Source: a bacterium
Lineage (GTDB): Bacteria; Desulfobacterota; JAPLJL01
Length of the DNA stretch: 34,020 nt
Direction of reading: 5' to 3'
Assembly: GCA_028713675.1 (NCBI GenBank)
Contig: JAQTNV010000036.1
Location: 1-34,020 of the forward strand
Shown here: piece by piece, positions 16,578-22,643 of the stretch
How positions within the stretch are numbered: the stretch's first letter is position 1
Layout of the letters: each line of letters opens with the position of its first letter
Notes under the pieces: generated by a model
What the model was told of the DNA's origin: nothing
Seen by the model: the letters and a program-made list of their open reading frames with translations, nothing else
The model's database searches: none
Translations under genes and position numbers: made by a program

Positions 16578-17114
16578 TCATTGTTCGCTTAAATCCTTGA
16601 CCATCTTTTGGTATTTTTCGTGTATTAACTTTCGGTCGAATTCATTCCCTTCCGCGATCATCGCGTCCTGCTCCGCCCGGCTGAAATAATCCATCACCGG
16701 GATGAAAAATCCTTTGTCCTCCTTTTTTATATGTTTCGGGTAAAACTCCGCCAGGCCCCGGATTAAGGAAACAATCTCACCGGCCTTTTCTTTTTGTCCT
16801 TGCGCGTAAAGCTCATTGGCCGCCACCAGCTTCTTCACCTCTCCCCGGGCGAAGACATGCTCCTGCACCAGCTCGTTCATGATTTTCTCGTGCTCGGGAG
16901 CAAGCTTTTTCTTCTTAAGCTCACGGAAAAGTATGTCCTCCTCTTTCCCATGGTGGCAGCGGTCCGCATAGGTGCGGATAAAATCCACGGCGAGATCGAT
17001 GAAGCGGACATCCACTTTTTTATCTTTCTCGATCCGGTCCACTTCTTTCTGCATCCGCTTGAGCATCTTCTCGATCAAGCGGTGCTCAATCATCAATGGT
17101 CCGACTGGCATCAT
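16578..17114 (-). CDS. Hemerythrin-like HHE cation-binding protein
   Basis: A 178-residue four-helix protein. Likely di-iron ligands lie in order: IEHRLIEKM (first His), DRCHHGKEEDILFREL (His and Glu pair), LVQEHVFARGEV (His with Glu) and PKHIKKEDKGFF (His with Glu/Asp). Proteins of this group bind O2, NO or iron and often protect anaerobes from oxygen or nitrosative stress. AGGAGG lies 7-8 bases before the ATG at 17114. It lies between thiolase 2 and the DUF6448 gene but is separated from both by repeats, so co-transcription is doubtful. Confidence 0.9.
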   Translation of the reverse strand: MMPVGPLMIEHRLIEKMLKRMQKEVDRIEKDKKVDVRFIDLAVDFIRTYADRCHHGKEEDILFRELKKKKLAPEHEKIMNELVQEHVFARGEVKKLVAANELYAQGQKEKAGEIVSLIRGLAEFYPKHIKKEDKGFFIPVMDYFSRAEQDAMIAEGNEFDRKLIHEKYQKMVKDLSEQ

Positions 17115-17182
17115 GGTTCCGCCTCCTGAATAGAATGGGTGAATCTATTCTATTTATTTTACCGGCGATGTAAAGAAAAGCC

Positions 17183-17204
17183 GCAGGCCGAAGCCTGCAG
17201 CTAT
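17183..17204 (-). repeat. REP-like palindrome with degenerate CTAT foot
   Basis: GCAGGC-CGAA-GCCTGC (17183-17198), then AG and CTAT. It is a close relative of the hairpin at 16488-16503 with one foot base changed. Confidence 0.65.
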
Positions 17205-17239
17205 AAAAAAGAAGGGGAGGCCATAAAGGCCTCCCCTAC
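17205..17239 (-). terminator. REP-like hairpin acting as probable terminator of thiolase 2
   Basis: A perfect 9-bp stem GGGGAGGCC/GGCCTCCCC (17214-17236) with loop ATAAA and CTAC foot (17236-17239). On the minus strand the hairpin is followed by TTCTTTTTT, so it can end the thiolase 2 transcript. Here a member of the GTAG-foot family appears to double as a terminator. Confidence 0.75.
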
Positions 17240-17256
17240 AACTACCATTTTATTTA

Positions 17257-17301
17257 ACTGGTTACTGGTTACTGGTTACCGGCTACCTGCTACTGGTTAC
17301 C
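17257..17301. repeat. 7-bp phased array downstream of thiolase 2
   Basis: Six heptads in exact phase: ACTGGTT three times, ACCGGCT, ACCTGCT, ACTGGTT, then ACC. It starts about 13 bases after the thiolase 2 stop codon in the sense of transcription. The word set is shared with 2031-2061 and partly with the region at 19973-20010. Confidence 0.9.
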
Positions 17302-17313
17302 CTCAATGATCGT

Positions 17314-18603
17314 TTATCTTTCCAGGATCAATGCCATTCCCTGCCCGCCGCCGATGCAGAGCGTCACCATGCCCCTTTTCCGGTTATCGCGCTTCATCTC
17401 GTGGGCAAGGGTAACCGCGAGGCGCGCCCCGGAGGCCCCGATCGGGTGGCCGAGGGAGATTCCGCTTCCGTTCGGGTTCACCTTGTCGTATCCGAGCTTG
17501 AGTTCCTTCATGCAGGCCACCGCCTGGGAGGCAAAGGCTTCGTTCAGCTCCACCACGTCGATCTGGTCGAGGGTGAGATTGGCTTTCTTGAGGGCCTTCC
17601 GGACCGCCGGGATCGGGCCCAGGCCCATGTAGGCCGGGTCGATCCCACCGGAGGCGTAAGATTTGACAGTCGCCAGGGGCTCCCGGCCGAGTTTCTTCGC
17701 CACTTCCCGGGTGCAAAGGACCAGGGCCGCGGCGCCGTCGTTGATCCCGGAGGCGTTTCCGGCGGTCACCGTCCCGTCCTTTCGGAAAACGGAGGGCAGT
17801 CCCGCCATCTTCTCGGGCGTGGTGTCCATCGGCCGCTCATCAATCTCAATCCGCAGAGGCTCGCCCTTCCTCTGGGGAATTACCACCGGCACGATCTCTT
17901 CCTTGAACAAACCGTTCTTGATCGCCGCCCGCGCCCGCTGGTGAGAGAGCAACCCGCACTCATCCTGTTCCTTCCGGGTGATCCCGCACTTTTCCGCGAT
18001 GTTCTCCGCGGTGTTCCCCATGTGGTAGCCGTAAAATATTTCCCAGAGACCGTCCAAAACCATCAGATCCAGCAATTCGCCCTTGGTGGAAAGGTCCATC
18101 CGGTAACCCCAGCGGGCCTTGGGCAGGGCGTAGGGGGCCTGGCTCATGCTCTCCATCCCTCCGGCCACCACCACCTCGGCATCCCCCGCGGCGATCGACT
18201 GGGCGGCCAGGGCCACGGCCTTCAGGCCGGAAGCGCAGACCTTGTTGATGGTGAAGGCGCAGGTCTCCTTGGGCATCCCGGCGTAAATCATGGCCTGCCG
18301 GGCCGGGTTCTGCCCCAGGCCGGACGTAAGCACATTGCCCATGATTACCTCGTCCACCTGCATTTCCGGCAAAGATTCATCCCATTGGGAATTTTTTTTC
18401 TCAAGCTCGATCAACCCCGCGTCGCGAATGGATTCCGGCCCGAACTTGATCAGCTCCGGGCTGGATTTCGGCCGGATCCCGGCGCGCTTGCACGCCTCGC
18501 GAATCACCAGGCTTCCGAGCTGGATGGCCGGAACGTCTTTCAGCATCCCGCCGAAATTGCCGATCGCGGTTCTCGCCGCGCTTAAAATGACTACCTCTCT
18601 CAC
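17314..18603 (-). CDS. Thiolase family acetyl-CoA C-acetyltransferase with N-domain insertion (thiolase 2)
   Basis: A 429-residue thiolase. The acyl-accepting Cys123 is in INKVCASGLKA, followed by GGMESMS, NEAFASQA, His386 in GHPIGASGAR and Cys416 in LCIGGGQG, all canonical for degradative or biosynthetic thiolases. Compared with a typical start there is an insertion of about 35-40 residues between AGIRPK and QVDEVIMGNV (about 46-82), rich in charged residues. This explains its length (usual about 392). The frame could be extended upstream, but GAGGAGG 5-6 bases before GTG 18603 fixes the start. The leader contains two perfect hairpins. It is more canonical than thiolase 1 in its active-site motifs. 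Confidence 0.93.
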   Translation of the reverse strand: MREVVILSAARTAIGNFGGMLKDVPAIQLGSLVIREACKRAGIRPKSSPELIKFGPESIRDAGLIELEKKNSQWDESLPEMQVDEVIMGNVLTSGLGQNPARQAMIYAGMPKETCAFTINKVCASGLKAVALAAQSIAAGDAEVVVAGGMESMSQAPYALPKARWGYRMDLSTKGELLDLMVLDGLWEIFYGYHMGNTAENIAEKCGITRKEQDECGLLSHQRARAAIKNGLFKEEIVPVVIPQRKGEPLRIEIDERPMDTTPEKMAGLPSVFRKDGTVTAGNASGINDGAAALVLCTREVAKKLGREPLATVKSYASGGIDPAYMGLGPIPAVRKALKKANLTLDQIDVVELNEAFASQAVACMKELKLGYDKVNPNGSGISLGHPIGASGARLAVTLAHEMKRDNRKRGMVTLCIGGGQGMALILER

Positions 18604-18637
18604 TTTTGCCTCCTCTCGTTTAAATATTTTTTGGACC

Positions 18638-18676
18638 GCATCGGCTTGCCGATGCATTGCATTAGCAAGCTAATGC
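18638..18676. repeat. two consecutive perfect hairpins in the thiolase 2 leader
   Basis: GCATCGGC-TT-GCCGATGC (18638-18655) and GCATTAGC-AA-GCTAATGC (18659-18676), separated by ATT. Both stems start GCAT and have 2-base loops. They lie 35-73 bases upstream of the thiolase 2 start codon, so they may act in its 5' leader or be another extragenic palindrome type. Confidence 0.75.
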
Positions 18677-18772
18677 ACTCCATATAAGAACGTTATTGGA
18701 TAAAAACCAAAAGATCTTTTTTACCCCATTCATTAAAAAACTCCCGCGCTTTTTCCGCAAGATGTGTGAGTT

Positions 18773-18945
18773 GTCATTCCTGTCCCGCATTAAGGTGCGG
18801 GATAAACTCCAGCGGGAATCAACCTCTTCGTCTGTCATCCCCGCCCTTCGACGAAGTTTACACTGAGCGGAGTGAATGTGCTCAGGATAAACTCAAGCGG
18901 GGATCCATAAAAAATAACTGGATTCCGCATCAAGTGCGGAATGAC
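18773..18945. repeat. three GTCAT-type palindromic repeats in a row
   Basis: Unit 1 (18773-18820) runs GTCATTCCTG...GCGGGAATC and holds the inner stem CCCGCA/TGCGGG. Unit 2 (18834-18906) runs GTCATCCCCGC...GCGGGGATCC with a longer centre. Unit 3 (18918-18945) is inverted: CTGGATTCCGCA...TGCGGAATGAC. They fill most of the 417-base spacer between thiolase 2 and the phosphatase, in which I see no other gene. Confidence 0.8.
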
Positions 18946-19020
18946 GGAAATGAGACAACCTTTATCTAATGAAAAGATAAGAGATGACTAGAATAATTTT
19001 TCTGCTATTATTTTCCCACG

Positions 19021-19572
19021 ATGAGTTACCAGTTCAATCCCATGCGCTTCTCCTGGTACCTGGAAGACCAGCTGGCCGCTTCCGCCTATCCCGGACGCTA
19101 CCGCAAGCTCGAGACCGACCTGGCCGATCTGAAGGAAAAAGGGATCCGCGTCATCATCAACCTGAACGACCCCCTGCCTCCACTGCCTCCCGAGTTTGCC
19201 GAACATCTCGAACTGATCAACGAATCCGTTCTCGACTGCTATCCCCCGAGCGACGGCCAGATGCGCATAATCCTCCGGCACGCCCGTAAAGCCATTTCCG
19301 AAAAGAAGCCCTTCGTGGTCTGCTGCCGGGGCGGGATCGGCCGGACCGCCACCATCACCTCCGTCCTGCTCATGGAAATCGCGGGCTACCCCCTGGGCGA
19401 AGCCCTCGAGCTTCTCCGCAAAGACGGGCGGATGCCCCAGAGCCTTGATCAGCTTGGGTTTGTCCAGAACTGGGAAAAGAAGATGTTGAGGCTGAAAAAA
19501 CTAACAGCCAAAAAGCCCAAAAGGCGCCCCGCGAAAAAAAGGCCGGCGCGCCGCCCCACCCGCCGATCTTAG
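19021..19572 (+). CDS. Dual-specificity-like protein phosphatase with basic C-terminal tail
   Basis: A 183-residue cysteine-dependent phosphatase. The P-loop CRGGIGRT (Cys102 to Arg108, C-x5-R, then Thr109) is intact. The residue before the catalytic Cys is Cys instead of the common His. Asp72 or Asp78 in VLDCYPPSDGQM could be the general acid. Residues 1-155 form the compact phosphatase domain. Residues about 158-183 are almost entirely Lys, Arg, Pro and Ala, which suggests nucleic-acid or membrane-surface binding. It is one of few plus-strand genes here and stands alone between repeat blocks. No clear ribosome site precedes the ATG. The substrate could be a protein, nucleotide or phosphoinositide. 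Confidence 0.85.
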   Translation: MSYQFNPMRFSWYLEDQLAASAYPGRYRKLETDLADLKEKGIRVIINLNDPLPPLPPEFAEHLELINESVLDCYPPSDGQMRIILRHARKAISEKKPFVVCCRGGIGRTATITSVLLMEIAGYPLGEALELLRKDGRMPQSLDQLGFVQNWEKKMLRLKKLTAKKPKRRPAKKRPARRPTRRS

Positions 19573-19598
19573 CTGTCGACGATCAGCTGCCAGCTTCC
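19570..19598. repeat. 7-bp phased array beginning at the phosphatase stop codon
   Basis: Heptads AGCTGTC, GACGATC, AGCTGCC and AGCTTCC in phase. The stop codon TAG (19570-19572) supplies the first two bases of the first heptad. Confidence 0.7.
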
Positions 19599-19616
19599 CT
19601 AAATAATAAGTACCCG

Positions 19617-19850
19617 GTCCGCACGGGGTGCGGACCCTACAATCAAAAATAATCGGTTTTCCGTAGGGCCTGTTCCCCGAACAGGCCACATTAAGTCCGC
19701 ACGGGGTGCGGACCCTACAATCAAAAATAATCGGTTTTCCGTAGGGCCTGTTCCCCGAACAGGCCACATTAAGTCCGCACGGGGTGCGGACCCTACAATT
19801 AAAAAAATTTTGTTTTCTGTAGGGCCCGTTTCCCAAATGGGCCGAAAACG
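19617..19850. repeat. three-copy 78-bp array of inverted GTAG-foot hairpins (BIME-like)
   Basis: Units start at 19617, 19695 and 19773. Each holds hairpin A (GTCCGCAC-GGG-GTGCGGAC, then CTAC), a 22-base AT-rich spacer, and hairpin B (GTAG, then GGCCTGTTC-CCC-GAACAGGCC). The two feet face each other. The first two units appear identical. Unit 3 has a changed spacer and a changed hairpin B (GGCCCGTTT-CCC-AAATGGGCC) that still pairs. There are no unique spacers of CRISPR type and no gene inside; frames read through it are repeat translations. Confidence 0.95.
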
Positions 19851-19869
19851 GTGTTTTTCCTTAATTATA

Positions 19870-19963
19870 GAGATTGCCACGGCCGCCTCCGGCGACCTCG
19901 CAATGACGGATGAAGAGCGACCCTTTAGGGGCGCGGTTTAGCGAGGCTAAAGCCTCGCACTAC
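19870..19963 (-). repeat. GTCAT-type repeat followed by a REP-like palindrome
   Basis: 19870-19907 read on the minus strand begins GTCATTGCGAGG and ends GGCAATC, the GTCAT...AATC design. At 19941-19958 GCGAGGC-TAAA-GCCTCGC is followed by A and CTAC (19960-19963), a GTAG-foot palindrome. No gene is visible between the phosphatase and queH. Confidence 0.75.
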
Positions 19964-19979
19964 GGCAACTTGTTATCGG

Positions 19980-20549
19980 TTACCTGTTTTTTTCCTTGCT
20001 CCGCGCTACCTGTTCCCTGCCCTGTGTTTTTTCCTTGCTGAATACGCATCCGCAATAATCCTGCCGGTATAAATCCCGTTCCCGGGCGATCTCCAGACTC
20101 CGCTTATACCCGTCTCTTTTCTTGAAATCCCGGACCAGGAATTTCTCCCCGCCGATTTCCCGCCCGATCCGGAAAATCGCCTCCGCGGACTTATGCGGGC
20201 TGATCGTCAGGGTGGAGGTGAAAGCGTCCGCGCCTCGTTCTTTCATGAAGCTAAAGGTTTCCTCCAGCCTGATCCGGAAGCAGATCTCGCACCGTTCTCC
20301 CCCTTCCGGCGCGTCTTCCCATCCGCGGATTTTTTCCCGCCAGACTTCCGGCCGGCAGGAACCCTCGTGCAGGGGAAAGTCCAACAGCCGGGAGGTTTCC
20401 CGGGCCACCGCCAGCCTTTTTTGATATTCCTCTTCGGGATAAATATTAGGGTTGGAGAAGAAACCGATGACCTCGTGGCCCTCGGCCTGAAGCCTTTCCG
20501 CCGCCCCCGCCGCGCACACCCCGCAACAGATATGTAAAACCACTTTCAT
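19980..20549 (-). CDS. queH: Epoxyqueuosine reductase QueH
   Basis: A 189-residue member of the DUF208/QueH family, the non-orthologous replacement of QueG that reduces epoxyqueuosine to queuosine in tRNA. Iron-sulfur and metal ligands are visible: HICCGVC (Cys8, 9, 12), GERCEICF (Cys87, 90) and YCGC near the C terminus. STLTISPHKS, VRDFKKRDGYKRS and LYRQDYCGC are family signatures. I prefer ATG 20549; a TTG two codons earlier is also in frame, and no strong ribosome site supports either. The last residues (about TQGREQVARSKEKNR) and the stop codon are encoded in repeat-like sequence, so the natural C terminus may be shorter. Confidence 0.92.
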   Translation of the reverse strand: MKVVLHICCGVCAAGAAERLQAEGHEVIGFFSNPNIYPEEEYQKRLAVARETSRLLDFPLHEGSCRPEVWREKIRGWEDAPEGGERCEICFRIRLEETFSFMKERGADAFTSTLTISPHKSAEAIFRIGREIGGEKFLVRDFKKRDGYKRSLEIARERDLYRQDYCGCVFSKEKTQGREQVARSKEKNR

Positions 20550-20573
20550 CGACAATTTTTAGTGACTTGCTTC

Positions 20574-20608
20574 GGTCTCTAGTCTCTGGTTTCGAGTTTC
20601 GAGTTACG
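20574..20608. repeat. 7-bp phased array downstream of the GH114-like gene
   Basis: Heptads GGTCTCT, AGTCTCT, GGTTTCG, AGTTTCG and AGTTACG in exact phase. It begins 13 bases after the stop codon of the gene at 20622 in the direction of transcription. Words are shared with 13814-13845. Confidence 0.88.
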
Positions 20609-20621
20609 GACAGTAATCGAT

Positions 20622-21632
20622 TTATTTATTTTCGAAGTACTCAAACGCGTCAATAATATCCAGATACACTCCGTCGAAACCCGCATCCAGAATTCTCTTT
20701 AAATAAGAGTTGTCGTTGCCGTAGATAATATCCTGCCAATCCTTTTCCCAGTAACGAACCTTGTAATTGCCCGGCCAGTCCGGATTTTCCTCGTCCAGCC
20801 AGGAAGGGGGATTGTTTTTCCATTCGGTTTTCCAGTAATAACGGTAGTCCTCCGCCTCGCCGATGCTCAGGTAACCGATTATTAAGCGGGAGCCGCCGTT
20901 AGCTTTCGTTTTTAGAGAAGAGATTTCCGCGGCGGTTAAAGCCGCATCGTTATAAAACAGATCAATAATTGCCAAATCATAATTGGTTCCTTTAACCGCA
21001 TTTAAAAAAGCTCTTTTATCGGCAAATGAACCGGGATTGATCAAATAAAGGAAATTCTTGGCCTGATCCAACGAGGTAATGTCCCAGGAATTAACGTTAT
21101 AAGGGTATGTCGGATACGCGGGGACGTCATCCAAATCCCGACGATCCGCGGCAAATGAAATATAGCCCCGGGCCGAGTTTCTCACATAGGAATCATTCAC
21201 CAAAGCATGGCTGGAACAGTAGTCGATCGACAACACTTCGATCCCATAATTTTCAGCCAGATCCATAAAAGCGATCATGCCGTCCCGAACCGCGGCGGAG
21301 GTGGCGGCATTATCGGCATTATATCCGTAGAAAATGTCTTCCCGCCCCACCCCGGTGACCGCGGCAAGATACGCCGTAACCGTGACCCCGGTGGCCGCAC
21401 CGTTTTCGGTCAGGAGTTCAGGCCCGTTCTGGGGAATTACAATAAAGCCGGGCCTGGTCACTCGTGCATAAGTGCTGATACCCTGGACGAAATCGCGCAT
21501 CTCCTGCCGATATTCTTCTCCACCCGGGGGAAGTGTACCGTCGTTATTGTAAACGCCCTGATCCCCACTGCCGCACCAGAGCAGAAACAAGGCGGCGATA
21601 ACCAGACCCGCCTCCAAACCGATTTTTTTCAT
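20622..21632 (-). CDS. Exported GH114-like (TM1410/endo-alpha-1,4-polygalactosaminidase type) protein
   Basis: A 336-residue protein with an N-terminal hydrophobic export signal (about residues 5-20, FLLWCGSGD; the Cys could be lipidated, though Trp before it is unusual). The barrel signatures GFIVIPQNGPEL, VLSIDYCSS, LIIGYLSIGEAEDYRYYW and a final AGFDGVYLDIIDAFEYF match the TM1410/GH114 family, which acts on galactosaminoglycan-type polysaccharides or is uncharacterised. Conserved Asp and Glu in those strands are the likely catalytic residues. The ATG at 21632 lies 11 bases after the stop of the ICMT-like gene, so the two are probably co-transcribed. Possible role in surface polysaccharide turnover. 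Confidence 0.8.
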   Translation of the reverse strand: MKKIGLEAGLVIAALFLLWCGSGDQGVYNNDGTLPPGGEEYRQEMRDFVQGISTYARVTRPGFIVIPQNGPELLTENGAATGVTVTAYLAAVTGVGREDIFYGYNADNAATSAAVRDGMIAFMDLAENYGIEVLSIDYCSSHALVNDSYVRNSARGYISFAADRRDLDDVPAYPTYPYNVNSWDITSLDQAKNFLYLINPGSFADKRAFLNAVKGTNYDLAIIDLFYNDAALTAAEISSLKTKANGGSRLIIGYLSIGEAEDYRYYWKTEWKNNPPSWLDEENPDWPGNYKVRYWEKDWQDIIYGNDNSYLKRILDAGFDGVYLDIIDAFEYFENK

Positions 21633-21643
21633 TTTTTTCTTGC

Positions 21644-22195
21644 TTACAACAGAAAAGGAACAAACATTTTGGATTTTTTCATGTATTCGGCATATTCAGC
21701 GCCGAATTTCTGCAGGTTTTCGGCTTCCTCGGCCCTGGCCGTGGCCACCAAAAACAACGTGGCGACTGCCACCAGCGTCGTATTCAACAAATCGAAATTC
21801 TTGAAAAACACCCCCCAGGCCAGGAAAAGCAATGAAGAATAAAGCGGATGACGAATGTATTTGTAGGCGCCCTGCAAAACCAGTTTGGTGGTATCTTCCA
21901 GCGCGTCCCTCGGTTTACCGATAACTCTGAGCAGATGGACCCCGTGGATTACCAGGAAAATGGAAATGGTCAGCAGAATCCAGGATATTATCTGCGGGAC
22001 CGAGAACGGGTTTTTAAACCAGACCTCCAGGTTCAGGAGAATCATCCCCAGGATCGCCTCCCACGCGAAGAAACGAAAGAAACCGTGCGAACGCGGGTTC
22101 CGAAGCGAAGGCCAGGAAACAGCGATTATTCCCAGGGAGCAGGCGACAAAGACAATAATTTTCACCATTGGCAGATCGGCTTCAGCAATGTTCAC
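21644..22195 (-). CDS. Isoprenylcysteine carboxyl methyltransferase-like membrane protein
   Basis: A 183-residue membrane protein with four or five hydrophobic segments. YKYIRHPLYSSLLFLAWGVFF and the C-terminal RAEEAENLQKFGAEYAEYMKK are the SAM-binding signature of the ICMT/phospholipid N-methyltransferase superfamily. Bacterial members of this kind methylate small lipids or have no known substrate. The start is uncertain: GTG 22195 gives the longest form, ATG 22168 (MVKIIVFVACSLG) is an alternative, and neither has a good ribosome site. It is followed closely by the GH114-like gene. The region upstream carries four CGGTTG hexamers. Confidence 0.78.
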   Translation of the reverse strand: MNIAEADLPMVKIIVFVACSLGIIAVSWPSLRNPRSHGFFRFFAWEAILGMILLNLEVWFKNPFSVPQIISWILLTISIFLVIHGVHLLRVIGKPRDALEDTTKLVLQGAYKYIRHPLYSSLLFLAWGVFFKNFDLLNTTLVAVATLFLVATARAEEAENLQKFGAEYAEYMKKSKMFVPFLL

Positions 22196-22208
22196 GTATT
22201 ACGTCGAT

Positions 22209-22305
22209 CGGTTGCGCCGCTCGTTTGGTCAAACGGTATACGTCTATCGTCTTTCCTTAACGCAACCGTATTACCCAACCGAAACCAGCTGCGCAACCGC
22301 AACCG
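22209..22305. promoter_or_regulatory. CGGTTG hexamer cluster and palindrome upstream of the ICMT-like gene
   Basis: On the minus strand CGGTTG occurs four times (plus-strand CAACCG at 22263, 22276, 22294 and 22300), and once in the opposite orientation near 22209. Between them is the perfect palindrome CGTTTG-GT-CAAACG (22222-22235). This 124-base spacer separates echF from the ICMT-like gene and could hold operator sites. Confidence 0.4.
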
Positions 22306-22319
22306 TGAAATTCAGCGAA

Positions 22320-22640
22320 TCAGGGTGAATTGGGAGAGGAATAGTCGCCGTGCTCCGGCTTGAGGGAAAGGCAATGCTTGGGGCAGACTTCCACGCAGTA
22401 GCCGCAGAGGATGCATCGGTAGGGATCGAGCGTCCAGCTGTTGGGGTTGGGCTTGCGGGTAACCGCCAGGGCCTGGGTCGGGCAGCGCTTGGAGCACAGG
22501 CCGCAGTATATGCAGACGGCCGGATCGATGACCAGATGCCCGCGGTTGCCGGCGATGGGCGCGCGCTTCTGGTAAGGGTAAGGCCGGGTGGCCGGCTTAT
22601 GGGTCAGGTTTTGGAGAATATTGCCGATGAACTTGAGCAT
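22320..22640 (-). CDS. echF: Ech hydrogenase ferredoxin-like subunit EchF
   Basis: A 106-residue polyferredoxin with two complete 4Fe-4S motifs, Cys43/46/49/53 and Cys76/79/82/86. It is related to NuoI and passes electrons from ferredoxin to the small subunit. The N-terminal MLKFIGNILQNL could be an amphipathic contact to the membrane module. The ATG at 22640 follows the echE stop by 3 bases, with AAGG upstream. It is the last gene of the six-gene ech operon. Confidence 0.92.
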   Translation of the reverse strand: MLKFIGNILQNLTHKPATRPYPYQKRAPIAGNRGHLVIDPAVCIYCGLCSKRCPTQALAVTRKPNPNSWTLDPYRCILCGYCVEVCPKHCLSLKPEHGDYSSPNSP

Positions 22641-22643
22641 CTT

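Noticed and set aside
19617-19850. CRISPR array
   Set aside because: The units are contiguous 78-bp copies with near-identical spacers and there are no cas genes.
19501-19880. Minus-strand open frames with internal repeats of about 26 residues
   Set aside because: They are translations of the 78-bp hairpin array (78 is divisible by 3), not a repeat protein; no ribosome site is visible.
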